5,527 nucleotides of DNA from Actinomycetota bacterium. GTDB taxonomy: Bacteria; Actinomycetota; Actinomycetes; Nanopelagicales; Nanopelagicaceae. The stretch covers positions 1-5,527 of the forward strand of contig CANLAC010000080.1 in NCBI GenBank assembly GCA_947488645.1, given 5' to 3'. Under the pieces are notes generated by a model. It was given only the letters and a program-made list of their open reading frames with translations, made no database searches and was not told where the DNA came from. The translations under genes and the position numbers were made by a program. Below are positions 1 to 5,527 of the stretch, in pieces; position 1 is the first letter of the stretch, and each line of letters begins with the position of its first letter.

Positions 1-1309
1 TAACAATTTCAACCTCAACCCCAAGCCAGCCTGCAAGTAGTCTGGTGTATTCAGGACGCAATGACTTGTCTCGGATCTGAGCAACTAATGGTGCTGCAGC
101 ATTTAATGCATTGACTCGACCTTCAGCAGAATCCAACTTGTGATGTTTTAACTCTGCACGGATTGCAAACTCAAATAGCGGCACACGGCGGGCGATTAAA
201 TCGCGCAAAGCAAGATCGCCCTTTTCTTGGCGAAGCTCACATGGGTCTAATCCATCTGGCTCAAGGGCAACAAAGGTTTGTGTAACAAACTTCTGGTCCT
301 CGCTAAATGCGCGTAGTGCTGCTTTTTGTCCAGCAGCATCACCGTCAAAGGTAAAGATAACCTCTCCTCTAAATGCATCATCATCCATTAGCAATCTACG
401 CAAAATACGAATGTGGTCTGCGCCAAATGCGGTACCGCAGGTAGCAACCGCTGTTGTAATACCAGCAAGATGGGCTGCCATGACATCTGTATAGCCTTCA
501 ACGATGACTGCTTGACGCTTCTTTGCAATCTCTTTCTTAGCAACATCTAAGCCATATAACACTTGGCTTTTCTTATAGATCGGAGTTTCAGAGGTGTTTA
601 AATACTTTGGACCCTGATCATCAGCGTCACTAGCAAGCTTTCTAGCACCAAAGCCAACTATGTCTCCTGAAATATCTTTGATAGGCCACATCAAGCGATT
701 ACGGAACTTATCAATGGGACCACGTTGGCCCATCTTTGATAGGCCTGCTAGTTCTAGTTCATCGATTGTGTATCCAAGTGCGCGCAAATGTTTTGTGAGG
801 CCATCCCATTCATCAGGTGAGTAGCCCACACCAAACTGCTCACATGCAGCGCGATCAAAGCCACGCTTTGTCAGTAACTCACGTCCATGGGCAGCACCAG
901 GTGAGGAATTGAGTTGTTCTTGATAAAACTTCGCCGCCTCTGAGTGTGCTGCGATTAAGCGGTTACGAGTACTAGATGTGACAACAGGTCCAGTACTTGA
1001 TCCCTCGTCATATCGAAGGGTGTAACCGATGCGATCTGCAAGACGCTCGATTGTTTCTGTGAAAGTTAAGTGATCTATCTTCATTAAAAATGCAATGACA
1101 TCTCCGCCAGTTTGGCAACCAAAGCAGTGGAAATATCCTTTGCTTGGTGTCACATGAAATGAAGGTGACTTTTCATCATGAAAAGGGCATAAACCTTTTT
1201 TCTGTCCGCCACCTGCATTTTTTAGCTGAACGTAATCTGCAACTACTTCATCGATGGGTGCGCGATCGCGGATGTATGCAACATCCTCATCTCTAATGCG
1301 ACCGCTCAT
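1..1309 (-). CDS. dnaG: DNA primase DnaG (C-terminus cut by window edge)
   Basis: DnaG is the cytoplasmic replication primase. It makes short RNA primers for Okazaki fragments and works with the replicative helicase DnaB. The frame is open from the ATG at 1309 to the left edge, giving 436 codons; full actinobacterial primases are roughly 600-640 residues, so the C-terminal helicase-binding domain lies outside. The N-terminal CHC2 zinc finger is intact: C41, H44, C62, C65 (C-x2-H-x17-C-x2-C, with 'CPFHDEKSPSF'). The TOPRIM catalytic core shows E271 in 'EGYTDVMA', D322 and D324 in 'DGDAAG', and the later acidic pair D352/D355 in 'PDGLDP'. All metal-binding acids expected in an active primase are present. 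The start is supported by the family-typical N-terminus 'MSGRIRDEDVAYIRDRAPID' and an AGGG 7 nt upstream. It lies 9 bp after dgt, so the two are probably co-transcribed. No frameshift is seen. Confidence 0.97.
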   Translation of the reverse strand, partial: MSGRIRDEDVAYIRDRAPIDEVVADYVQLKNAGGGQKKGLCPFHDEKSPSFHVTPSKGYFHCFGCQTGGDVIAFLMKIDHLTFTETIERLADRIGYTLRYDEGSSTGPVVTSSTRNRLIAAHSEAAKFYQEQLNSSPGAAHGRELLTKRGFDRAACEQFGVGYSPDEWDGLTKHLRALGYTIDELELAGLSKMGQRGPIDKFRNRLMWPIKDISGDIVGFGARKLASDADDQGPKYLNTSETPIYKKSQVLYGLDVAKKEIAKKRQAVIVEGYTDVMAAHLAGITTAVATCGTAFGADHIRILRRLLMDDDAFRGEVIFTFDGDAAGQKAALRAFSEDQKFVTQTFVALEPDGLDPCELRQEKGDLALRDLIARRVPLFEFAIRAELKHHKLDSAEGRVNALNAAAPLVAQIRDKSLRPEYTRLLAGWLGVEVEIV

Positions 1310-1316
1310 GTTCGTA

Positions 1317-1320
1317 CCCT
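1317..1320 (-). promoter_or_regulatory. ribosome binding site of dnaG
   Basis: AGGG on the minus strand, overlapping the dgt TAG stop, with a 7-nt spacer to the dnaG ATG at 1309. It supports that start. Because the site uses the dgt stop codon, ribosomes finishing dgt pass directly over it, which suggests coupling. Confidence 0.6.
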
Positions 1321-2533
1321 ACCGATTAGCAAGTAGGCGTGCATGCAAGGCATAGGCACCCGGGTCAGTAAGGGCTGCAACCTGGTCAATGATCACGCGC
1401 ATTTTGGCCACTTCATCGCCCGCCTCATTCCAGGGCTTCTGGAAGTAAGAATCTAGTTCGTTCGGATATTTTAAAAGCATCTGAACCAACTCACCAATGA
1501 TTATCTGTTGTTTTGCATATCTATCTTGTGAATGCGCGGCGTTAATCAAGTAATGCCCAGCAATAGCCTTTAAGAAATCTACTTCTACCTTTTGTTCACG
1601 TGGTATCTCAAGGTCTGCGCTATAACGTGAAAGTGGACCATCACCGTGGACTTTTCGAGTTTGGACCTCCGCTGCTAAAACAAAACGGCCAATTAATTGG
1701 CTAGTTGAATCCTTCATGCGGGCAAGGCTGCGATGGCTTCCATCGTAATAATGTGGCCAAGCAGAAAGCGCAGCAAGGCGAGCGTGCGCATCAATAGCTT
1801 CTTGTTCTGTCGCATCACTTTTGTAATCTACAGTCATGACTTTGTAGAGCTCTGCAAAATCTTGTTCAAAGTTTTTAACAGAAACTTGCCCAGCAAAGAT
1901 TGCATCCTCTAAGTCATGGACTGAGTAGGCGCAATCATCAGACCAATCCATGATCTGAGCTTCAATGCATTTCTTACCTGCAGGTGCATTTGTGCGCATC
2001 CAGTTAAAGATCTCTACATCATCATCGTAAACACCAAACTTACGAGGATTTTCCGACCTTGGCCATGGATACTTAGTTGCACCATCTAGAGATGCGCGAG
2101 TTAAGTTAAGTCCAAGACTTTTGCCGTTGGCATCAACAGTCTTTGCCTCTAGTCTTACTAACAATCTAAAACTTTGTGCATTACCTTCAAAGCCGCCAAA
2201 ATCTTGTGCGATCTCTGCCAATGCTTCTTCGCCATTGTGACCAAAAGGTGGATGGCCAAGATCATGTGCAAGGCAAGCGGTATCTTGTAAATCAGGATCC
2301 GCGCCGAGTGATTCGCCTAGCTCGCGGCCTATCTGTGCGCACTCCAAAGAGTGTGAAAGTCTGGTGCGTTGGAAATCATTTTCCCAAGGAACTGCTACTT
2401 GTGTCTTTGCAGCTAATCGGCGAAGGGATGCTGAGTGAATAACTCGTGCACGATCACGCATGAACTCAGTACGGCCAGCGCGCTTTGCAGGTTCATCTAA
2501 GAACCGTTCTTGGTCAAATGCGCTGTAGCTCAT
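1319..2533 (-). CDS. dgt: Deoxyguanosinetriphosphate triphosphohydrolase-like HD hydrolase
   Basis: This is a 404-residue cytoplasmic metal-dependent hydrolase of the dGTPase-like HD superfamily, which cleaves dNTPs to a deoxynucleoside and triphosphate and so limits the dNTP pool. The HD metal ligands are visible: H61 in 'RTRLSHSLE', H90-D91 in 'LAHDLGHPPFGHNGE', and D200 in 'IMDWSDDCAYSVHDLED' (residues 194-210). The N-terminal block 'FMRDRARVIHSASLRRLAAK' (about 24-43) and 'FEGNAQSFR' (115-123) are also characteristic. Length is close to the ~400-430 residues usual for actinobacterial members. The ATG overlaps the TGA of the upstream DUF218 gene by 4 bp (ATGA), and an AAGG lies 7 nt ahead. 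dnaG follows after 9 bp; dgt-dnaG pairing is, as I recall, common in Actinobacteria. Exact substrate preference (dGTP only, or several dNTPs with allosteric activation) cannot be read from sequence. Confidence 0.95.
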   Translation of the reverse strand: MSYSAFDQERFLDEPAKRAGRTEFMRDRARVIHSASLRRLAAKTQVAVPWENDFQRTRLSHSLECAQIGRELGESLGADPDLQDTACLAHDLGHPPFGHNGEEALAEIAQDFGGFEGNAQSFRLLVRLEAKTVDANGKSLGLNLTRASLDGATKYPWPRSENPRKFGVYDDDVEIFNWMRTNAPAGKKCIEAQIMDWSDDCAYSVHDLEDAIFAGQVSVKNFEQDFAELYKVMTVDYKSDATEQEAIDAHARLAALSAWPHYYDGSHRSLARMKDSTSQLIGRFVLAAEVQTRKVHGDGPLSRYSADLEIPREQKVEVDFLKAIAGHYLINAAHSQDRYAKQQIIIGELVQMLLKYPNELDSYFQKPWNEAGDEVAKMRVIIDQVAALTDPGAYALHARLLANR

Positions 2534-3183
2534 GGCAATACCTTAGTAACAATGTCTGCATCAGGTAAGTGATCGCTTATCTGTACCCCGCGCTTACCTA
2601 CAGTTATATAGACCAAATACGCACCGGCTTCACGAAGTAGGTATCTGTAACCACTATTTGCGATGGTATTTGGACCGCTCTGCACGGGAGAGCAAGTACT
2701 AATAACTCCCTGATCATTTGCCATCGCCATGGCGCGCTTGCAGTGATACGGATCTGTCACGATGATGACATCGCTGACATAACGCTTTTTCATGACGGCG
2801 GCGTAGGCTTTAGTACTTACTAAAGTATCTCGACCCTCTTCAATTGCAGTTATCTTCTTCGAAGGTACTCCATTTTTGCGCAGCCAATACTTGCTAGATG
2901 CCGCTTCCGTCGTTCTATCCCCTGGTGCACCAGCGCCAACAGTAATTATTGATGATGCATATCCAAGATCATAAATTCGTTTTGCTTCAATCAAACGTGC
3001 CTCTAAAGCTTCTCCTGGCTTGCCATTTAATTGCGCAGTACCTAATACAACAATGACATCTGCTTGCCTTACAACTGGATTCTTAGCTGCGCGCCACACT
3101 TGTGAAACACCATAGGCAGGAGCAATCAGAGCAAGAACTATGACTACTGAAATTGTGCGACGTATCCATCTAAATAGAAACAT
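2530..3183 (-). CDS. Membrane-anchored DUF218 protein (YdcF/SanA/ElyC-like)
   Basis: A 217-residue DUF218-family protein. Residues about 10-26 form one hydrophobic segment preceded by R5, R8 and R9, so by the positive-inside rule the N-terminus is cytoplasmic and the DUF218 domain faces outward. The domain begins at about residue 41 with the strand-loop 'VIVVLG' (43-48), then 'GEALEARL' (57-64), 'ITVGAGAPGDRTTEA' (80-94), 'EEGRDTLVST' (115-124) and 'VTDPYHCKRA' (142-151). These match in order the conserved blocks of SanA/YdcF proteins, including the glycine turns, an acidic site and a histidine. Relatives SanA and ElyC in enterobacteria affect envelope integrity and peptidoglycan or lipid-carrier metabolism; the biochemical reaction of the family is unsettled. 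Its ATG directly abuts the dusB TAA, with GGCGGA just before the stop, and its TGA overlaps the dgt start. It is therefore firmly in the operon although its role is not evidently tied to tRNA or replication. No specific function is assigned. Confidence 0.88.
   Translation of the reverse strand: MFLFRWIRRTISVVIVLALIAPAYGVSQVWRAAKNPVVRQADVIVVLGTAQLNGKPGEALEARLIEAKRIYDLGYASSIITVGAGAPGDRTTEAASSKYWLRKNGVPSKKITAIEEGRDTLVSTKAYAAVMKKRYVSDVIIVTDPYHCKRAMAMANDQGVISTCSPVQSGPNTIANSGYRYLLREAGAYLVYITVGKRGVQISDHLPDADIVTKVLP
2541..2544 (-). promoter_or_regulatory. ribosome binding site of dgt
   Basis: AAGG on the minus strand inside the end of the DUF218 gene, with a 7-nt spacer to the dgt ATG at 2533. Together with the ATGA overlap it fixes the dgt start and indicates translational coupling with the upstream gene. 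Confidence 0.6.
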
Positions 3184-4350
3184 TTATCCGCCAGAAAACG
3201 CATCCTCTAGTTCAACGTGAACCAGTTCATCGGGGTCGTTTAGCCAACCATCAGGCAATGTTGGTGGGCGACCATGGCTTGTGCGACCACGTGGCTTGTC
3301 TCCAACCTCTGTTGGATATGGCTGATCTTCCAGTTGATCCAAAAGATTGCGCATCTCTTGCAATGAAGAAACCATGCCAAGATCATGTCTGATCTCTCGT
3401 GGCACGCGGAAGCCCTTTAAATACCAGGCCATGTGCTTTCTGATATCCCGCATTCCGCGATCTTCAGATTCTAAGTATTCAACAATTAGATTCGCATGAC
3501 GGAACATCACTTCACGGACTTCATGCAGCGTTGGTGTAATCTGCTTTCCTTCGCCCTTCAGTGAAGAGACAAGATCTGTAAACAACCAAGGCCTACCCAG
3601 ACATCCACGACCCACAACAACTCCTGCACAACCACTTTGCTCAACCATTTCAATTGCATCGCGTCCAGACCAAATGTCTCCATTGCCTAGAACAGGTACT
3701 CCAGTTGGCTTTAAGTGCTCAACAAGACGGGCAATTGCAGACCAATCCGCTTTGCCTTCATACATCTGAGCTGCTGTACGAGCATGTAATGCAACCCAAG
3801 CAACACCTAAATCAGCTGCAGATTTGGCTGCTTCTAAATAGGTTTCATGATCGCTATCGATACCTATGCGCATCTTTACAGTCACTGGTATTCCGAAAGG
3901 CTTTGCAGCCTCTACTGCTGCACCAACGATATTGCTGAACAGTTTGCGTTTGAAAGGCAGTGCTGCTCCCCCACCTTTGCGAGTCACCTTTGGCACTGGG
4001 CAGCCAAAGTTCATATCAATGTGATCGGCTAAGTTTTCTTTTCCAATCATTGTTACAGCAGCACGCATCGTTGTTGGATCAACGCTATATAACTGCACAG
4101 AACGTGGCCACTCATCTTTGCCTGGAACAATCATTCGCAAAGTTTCTGGACGTCGTTCAATTAGTGCGCGCGCAGTAACCATTTCAGAAACAAATAATCC
4201 TGCCCCTTGCTCGCGGCATAGTGTGCGAAATGGAGCGTTAGTTATTCCGGCCATGGGTGCTAGAACAACCGGTGGATCTATGTAGTGATCACCGCTTGCT
4301 AATGGAAGTAAGAGTGGTTTTAGCAACCTAGTAAACGAGGTGCTAACCAT
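3184..4350 (-). CDS. dusB: tRNA-dihydrouridine synthase, DusB type
   Basis: A 388-residue FMN- and NADPH-dependent enzyme that reduces specific uridines in the D-loop of tRNAs to dihydrouridine in the cytoplasm. A TIM-barrel Dus domain starts at about residue 27 with 'VVLAPMAGITNAPF' (APMAG at 31-35). The catalytic cysteine is C117 in 'MNFGCPVPKVTRKGGG'. Expected FMN and substrate residues are K159 in 'VKMRIG', H189 in 'LHART', 'GNGD' at 222-225 and 'GRGCLG' at 247-252. A helical Dus C-terminal domain follows (about 265-345), then a polar, proline- and glycine-containing tail of about 45 residues with 'LPDGWLNDP', which I recall from actinobacterial homologues. The chosen ATG lies inside glyS (31-bp overlap) with AGG 7 nt upstream. 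A TTG at codon 9 is the only nearby alternative and has AGG immediately against it, so it is less likely. Assignment to DusB rather than another Dus subfamily rests on overall resemblance. Confidence 0.95.
   Translation of the reverse strand: MVSTSFTRLLKPLLLPLASGDHYIDPPVVLAPMAGITNAPFRTLCREQGAGLFVSEMVTARALIERRPETLRMIVPGKDEWPRSVQLYSVDPTTMRAAVTMIGKENLADHIDMNFGCPVPKVTRKGGGAALPFKRKLFSNIVGAAVEAAKPFGIPVTVKMRIGIDSDHETYLEAAKSAADLGVAWVALHARTAAQMYEGKADWSAIARLVEHLKPTGVPVLGNGDIWSGRDAIEMVEQSGCAGVVVGRGCLGRPWLFTDLVSSLKGEGKQITPTLHEVREVMFRHANLIVEYLESEDRGMRDIRKHMAWYLKGFRVPREIRHDLGMVSSLQEMRNLLDQLEDQPYPTEVGDKPRGRTSHGRPPTLPDGWLNDPDELVHVELEDAFSGG
4320..4346 (-). repeat. Inverted repeat (potential hairpin) at the glyS stop / dusB start
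   Basis: On the minus strand TTAGCACCT, an 8-nt loop, AGG, one bulged T, then TGCTAA. The arms pair over 9 bp with a single bulge. The structure begins two bases after the dusB ATG and ends exactly on the glyS TAA. No T-run follows on either strand, so it is not a standard intrinsic terminator. It might modulate dusB initiation or reinitiation, or mark an RNA processing site; equally it may be a chance by-product of two overlapping reading frames. What is seen is only the symmetry and its placement. Confidence 0.5.
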
Positions 4351-5527
4351 GCTTCGACCTGATCTAGGCCGATGCGCTCTTGCGCCATTGTGTCGCGATC
4401 GCGAATTGTCACCGCATTATCTTCAAGTGTTTCAAAGTCAATGGTGATGCAGTAAGGAGTACCGATTTCATCTTGACGACGGTAACGGCGACCAATTGCC
4501 CCTGCATCATCAAAATCAATATTCCAATTCTTGCGAAGCTGGGTTGCAAGATCTCGCGCCTTAGGAGACAGATCCGCATTACGAGAAAGTGGAAGAACTG
4601 CAGCCTTAATAGGTGCGAGGCGATGATCAAGCTTTAGTACTGCGCGCTTTTCCATTTCGCCCTTGCTATTTGGTGCTTCATCTTCTGTGAAGGCATCCAT
4701 TAAGAATGTGAGTGTGCAGCGATCAACACCTGCTGCAGGCTCAATAACAAATGGTGTCCAACGCTCGCCCTTTTCCTGATCAAAGTAAGAAAGATCTTTA
4801 CCAGATGCAGCAGAGTGCGCCTTTAAATCAAAGTCGGTGCGGTTTGCAATACCTTCTAGCTCGCCCCACTCAGTTCCGGCGAATTCAAACTTATATTCAA
4901 TATCTGCTGTGCGCTTTGAGTAGTGTGACAACTTCTCTTTTGGATGATCGTACACACGAAGGCGCTCTGGGTTAATCCCAAGATCCACATACCAAGCCAT
5001 GCGTGTGTCAATCCAGTACTGGTGCCACTCTTCATCACTTCCTGGGACAACGAAGAACTCCATCTCCATCTGCTCGAATTCACGAGTACGGAAAATAAAG
5101 TTTCCAGGAGTAATTTCATTACGGAAAGATTTACCGATTTGGCCAATACCAAATGGTGGTTTCTTGCGTGATGTTGTCATTACCTGATCAAAGTTAATAA
5201 AGATTCCTTGGGCAGTCTCTGGTCTTAAATAAGCAAGTCCTGATTCATCTTCTACTGGTCCAAGAAAAGTCTTGAGCAATCCACTGAACTGCTTGGGAGT
5301 TGTGAACTGGCCCTTGTTTCCACATGCAGGACAATTAACTTCAGTTAAAGACTCAGGCTTTTTCTTATGCTTTGCTTCATAGGCTTCTTCTAGGTGATCA
5401 GCGCGGTAACGCTTATTACAGGCAGTGCACTCTGTTAGCGGATCGCTAAATGTTGCAACGTGTCCTGATGCTTCCCAGACTTCTTTTGCCAAGATCACAC
5501 ATGAGTCAAGACCGACAACATCTTCGC
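4320..5527 (-). CDS. glyS: Glycyl-tRNA synthetase, single-chain alpha2 type (N-terminus cut by window edge)
   Basis: This class II synthetase charges tRNA-Gly with glycine in the cytoplasm. It is the single-polypeptide dimeric type used by Actinobacteria, archaea and eukaryotes, not the GlyQ/GlyS alpha2beta2 enzyme. The frame is open to the right edge, giving 401 codons; relatives are about 460 residues, so roughly 60 N-terminal residues are outside. A GTG at 5498 is internal, because recognisable family sequence ('EDVVGLDSC') continues upstream of it. Visible landmarks are two CxxC pairs likely binding structural zinc (5418-5429 and 5322-5333), 'RPETAQG' at 5205-5225, motif 2 'FRNEITPGNFIFRTREFE' starting at 5126, 'EPAAGVDRC' carrying the motif 3 arginine (GVDRC at 4716-4730), and a C-terminal anticodon-binding domain from about 4620 to the stop. 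The last 31 bp overlap dusB in another frame. It is the most upstream gene seen, so the operon promoter is probably beyond the window. Confidence 0.97.
   Translation of the reverse strand, partial: EDVVGLDSCVILAKEVWEASGHVATFSDPLTECTACNKRYRADHLEEAYEAKHKKKPESLTEVNCPACGNKGQFTTPKQFSGLLKTFLGPVEDESGLAYLRPETAQGIFINFDQVMTTSRKKPPFGIGQIGKSFRNEITPGNFIFRTREFEQMEMEFFVVPGSDEEWHQYWIDTRMAWYVDLGINPERLRVYDHPKEKLSHYSKRTADIEYKFEFAGTEWGELEGIANRTDFDLKAHSAASGKDLSYFDQEKGERWTPFVIEPAAGVDRCTLTFLMDAFTEDEAPNSKGEMEKRAVLKLDHRLAPIKAAVLPLSRNADLSPKARDLATQLRKNWNIDFDDAGAIGRRYRRQDEIGTPYCITIDFETLEDNAVTIRDRDTMAQERIGLDQVEAWLAPRLLGC
4358..4360 (-). promoter_or_regulatory. ribosome binding site of dusB (inside glyS)
   Basis: AGG (context CAGGTCG) on the minus strand within the last codons of glyS, with a 7-nt spacer to the dusB ATG at 4350. 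It supports the overlapping start over the downstream TTG. Initiation here would have to compete with, or be coupled to, ribosomes finishing glyS 28-30 nt further on. Confidence 0.5.

Noticed and set aside
2176..2442. Plus-strand open frame of 88 codons opposite dgt
   Set aside because: It lies entirely antisense to the conserved HD motif region of dgt, has no recognisable domain, and its composition is that of a reverse-complement shadow.
3654..4178. Three overlapping plus-strand open frames opposite dusB
   Set aside because: All are antisense to the conserved Dus barrel. They overlap each other in different frames and show no family signature.
4320..4346. Intrinsic transcription terminator after glyS
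   Set aside because: The hairpin lacks a following T-run on either strand and overlaps the start of dusB, so a terminator would cut the operon inside a gene.
4380..5187. Several short frames on both strands within glyS
   Set aside because: They sit inside the well-conserved GlyRS coding frame, including the motif 2 and anticodon-binding regions, and have no independent support.
4776..5193. Repeated 12-mer CCTGATCAAAGT (at about 4776 and 5182)
   Set aside because: Both copies encode F-D-Q within GlyRS in the same frame, with no similarity beyond the 12-mer. This looks like coding coincidence, not a regulatory repeat.
5496..5498. GTG as the true glyS start
   Set aside because: Family-typical residues ('EDVVGLDSC') continue upstream in frame to the window edge, and the protein would be about 60 residues too short at its N-terminus.
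1..5527. RNA genes, CRISPR arrays, insertion sequences, attachment sites, phage or defence genes
   Set aside because: Coding sequence covers all but 9 bases of the window. No tandem spaced repeats, terminal inverted repeats, transposase or integrase motifs, or tRNA-like folds were recognised.

Overview
The window looks like an ordinary housekeeping stretch of an actinobacterial chromosome. The evidence is the set and order of genes (GlyRS of the single-chain alpha2 type, DusB, an envelope DUF218 protein, dGTPase-like HD hydrolase, DnaG) and family signatures I recall from Actinobacteria, such as the DnaG N-terminus around 'GRIRDEDV' and the 'LPDGWLNDP' tail of DusB. Base composition is near the mid-40s percent G+C by eye, which is low for the phylum. 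A small-genome freshwater lineage such as the acI group (Nanopelagicales, 'Candidatus Planktophila' and relatives) would fit. This is an inference and not a species call.

All five genes are on the minus strand, so transcription runs from high to low coordinates. From upstream to downstream they are: glyS (lacking its first ~60 codons, cut by the right edge), dusB, a membrane-anchored DUF218/YdcF-SanA-like protein, dgt, and dnaG (lacking its C-terminal third, cut by the left edge). Packing is extreme. glyS and dusB overlap by 31 bp, dusB and the DUF218 gene abut with no spacer, the DUF218 gene and dgt share an ATGA overlap, and dgt and dnaG are 9 bp apart. There is no intergenic room for a promoter or terminator, so the block reads as one operon with probable translational coupling.

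Functionally, the upstream half serves translation (tRNA-Gly charging, tRNA dihydrouridylation) and the downstream half serves DNA replication (dNTP hydrolysis, primer synthesis). An envelope-facing protein of unclear role sits between them. The most notable non-coding signal is a 9-bp inverted repeat lying exactly over the glyS stop and just inside the dusB start. I found no mobile element, RNA gene, CRISPR array or evidently novel system.
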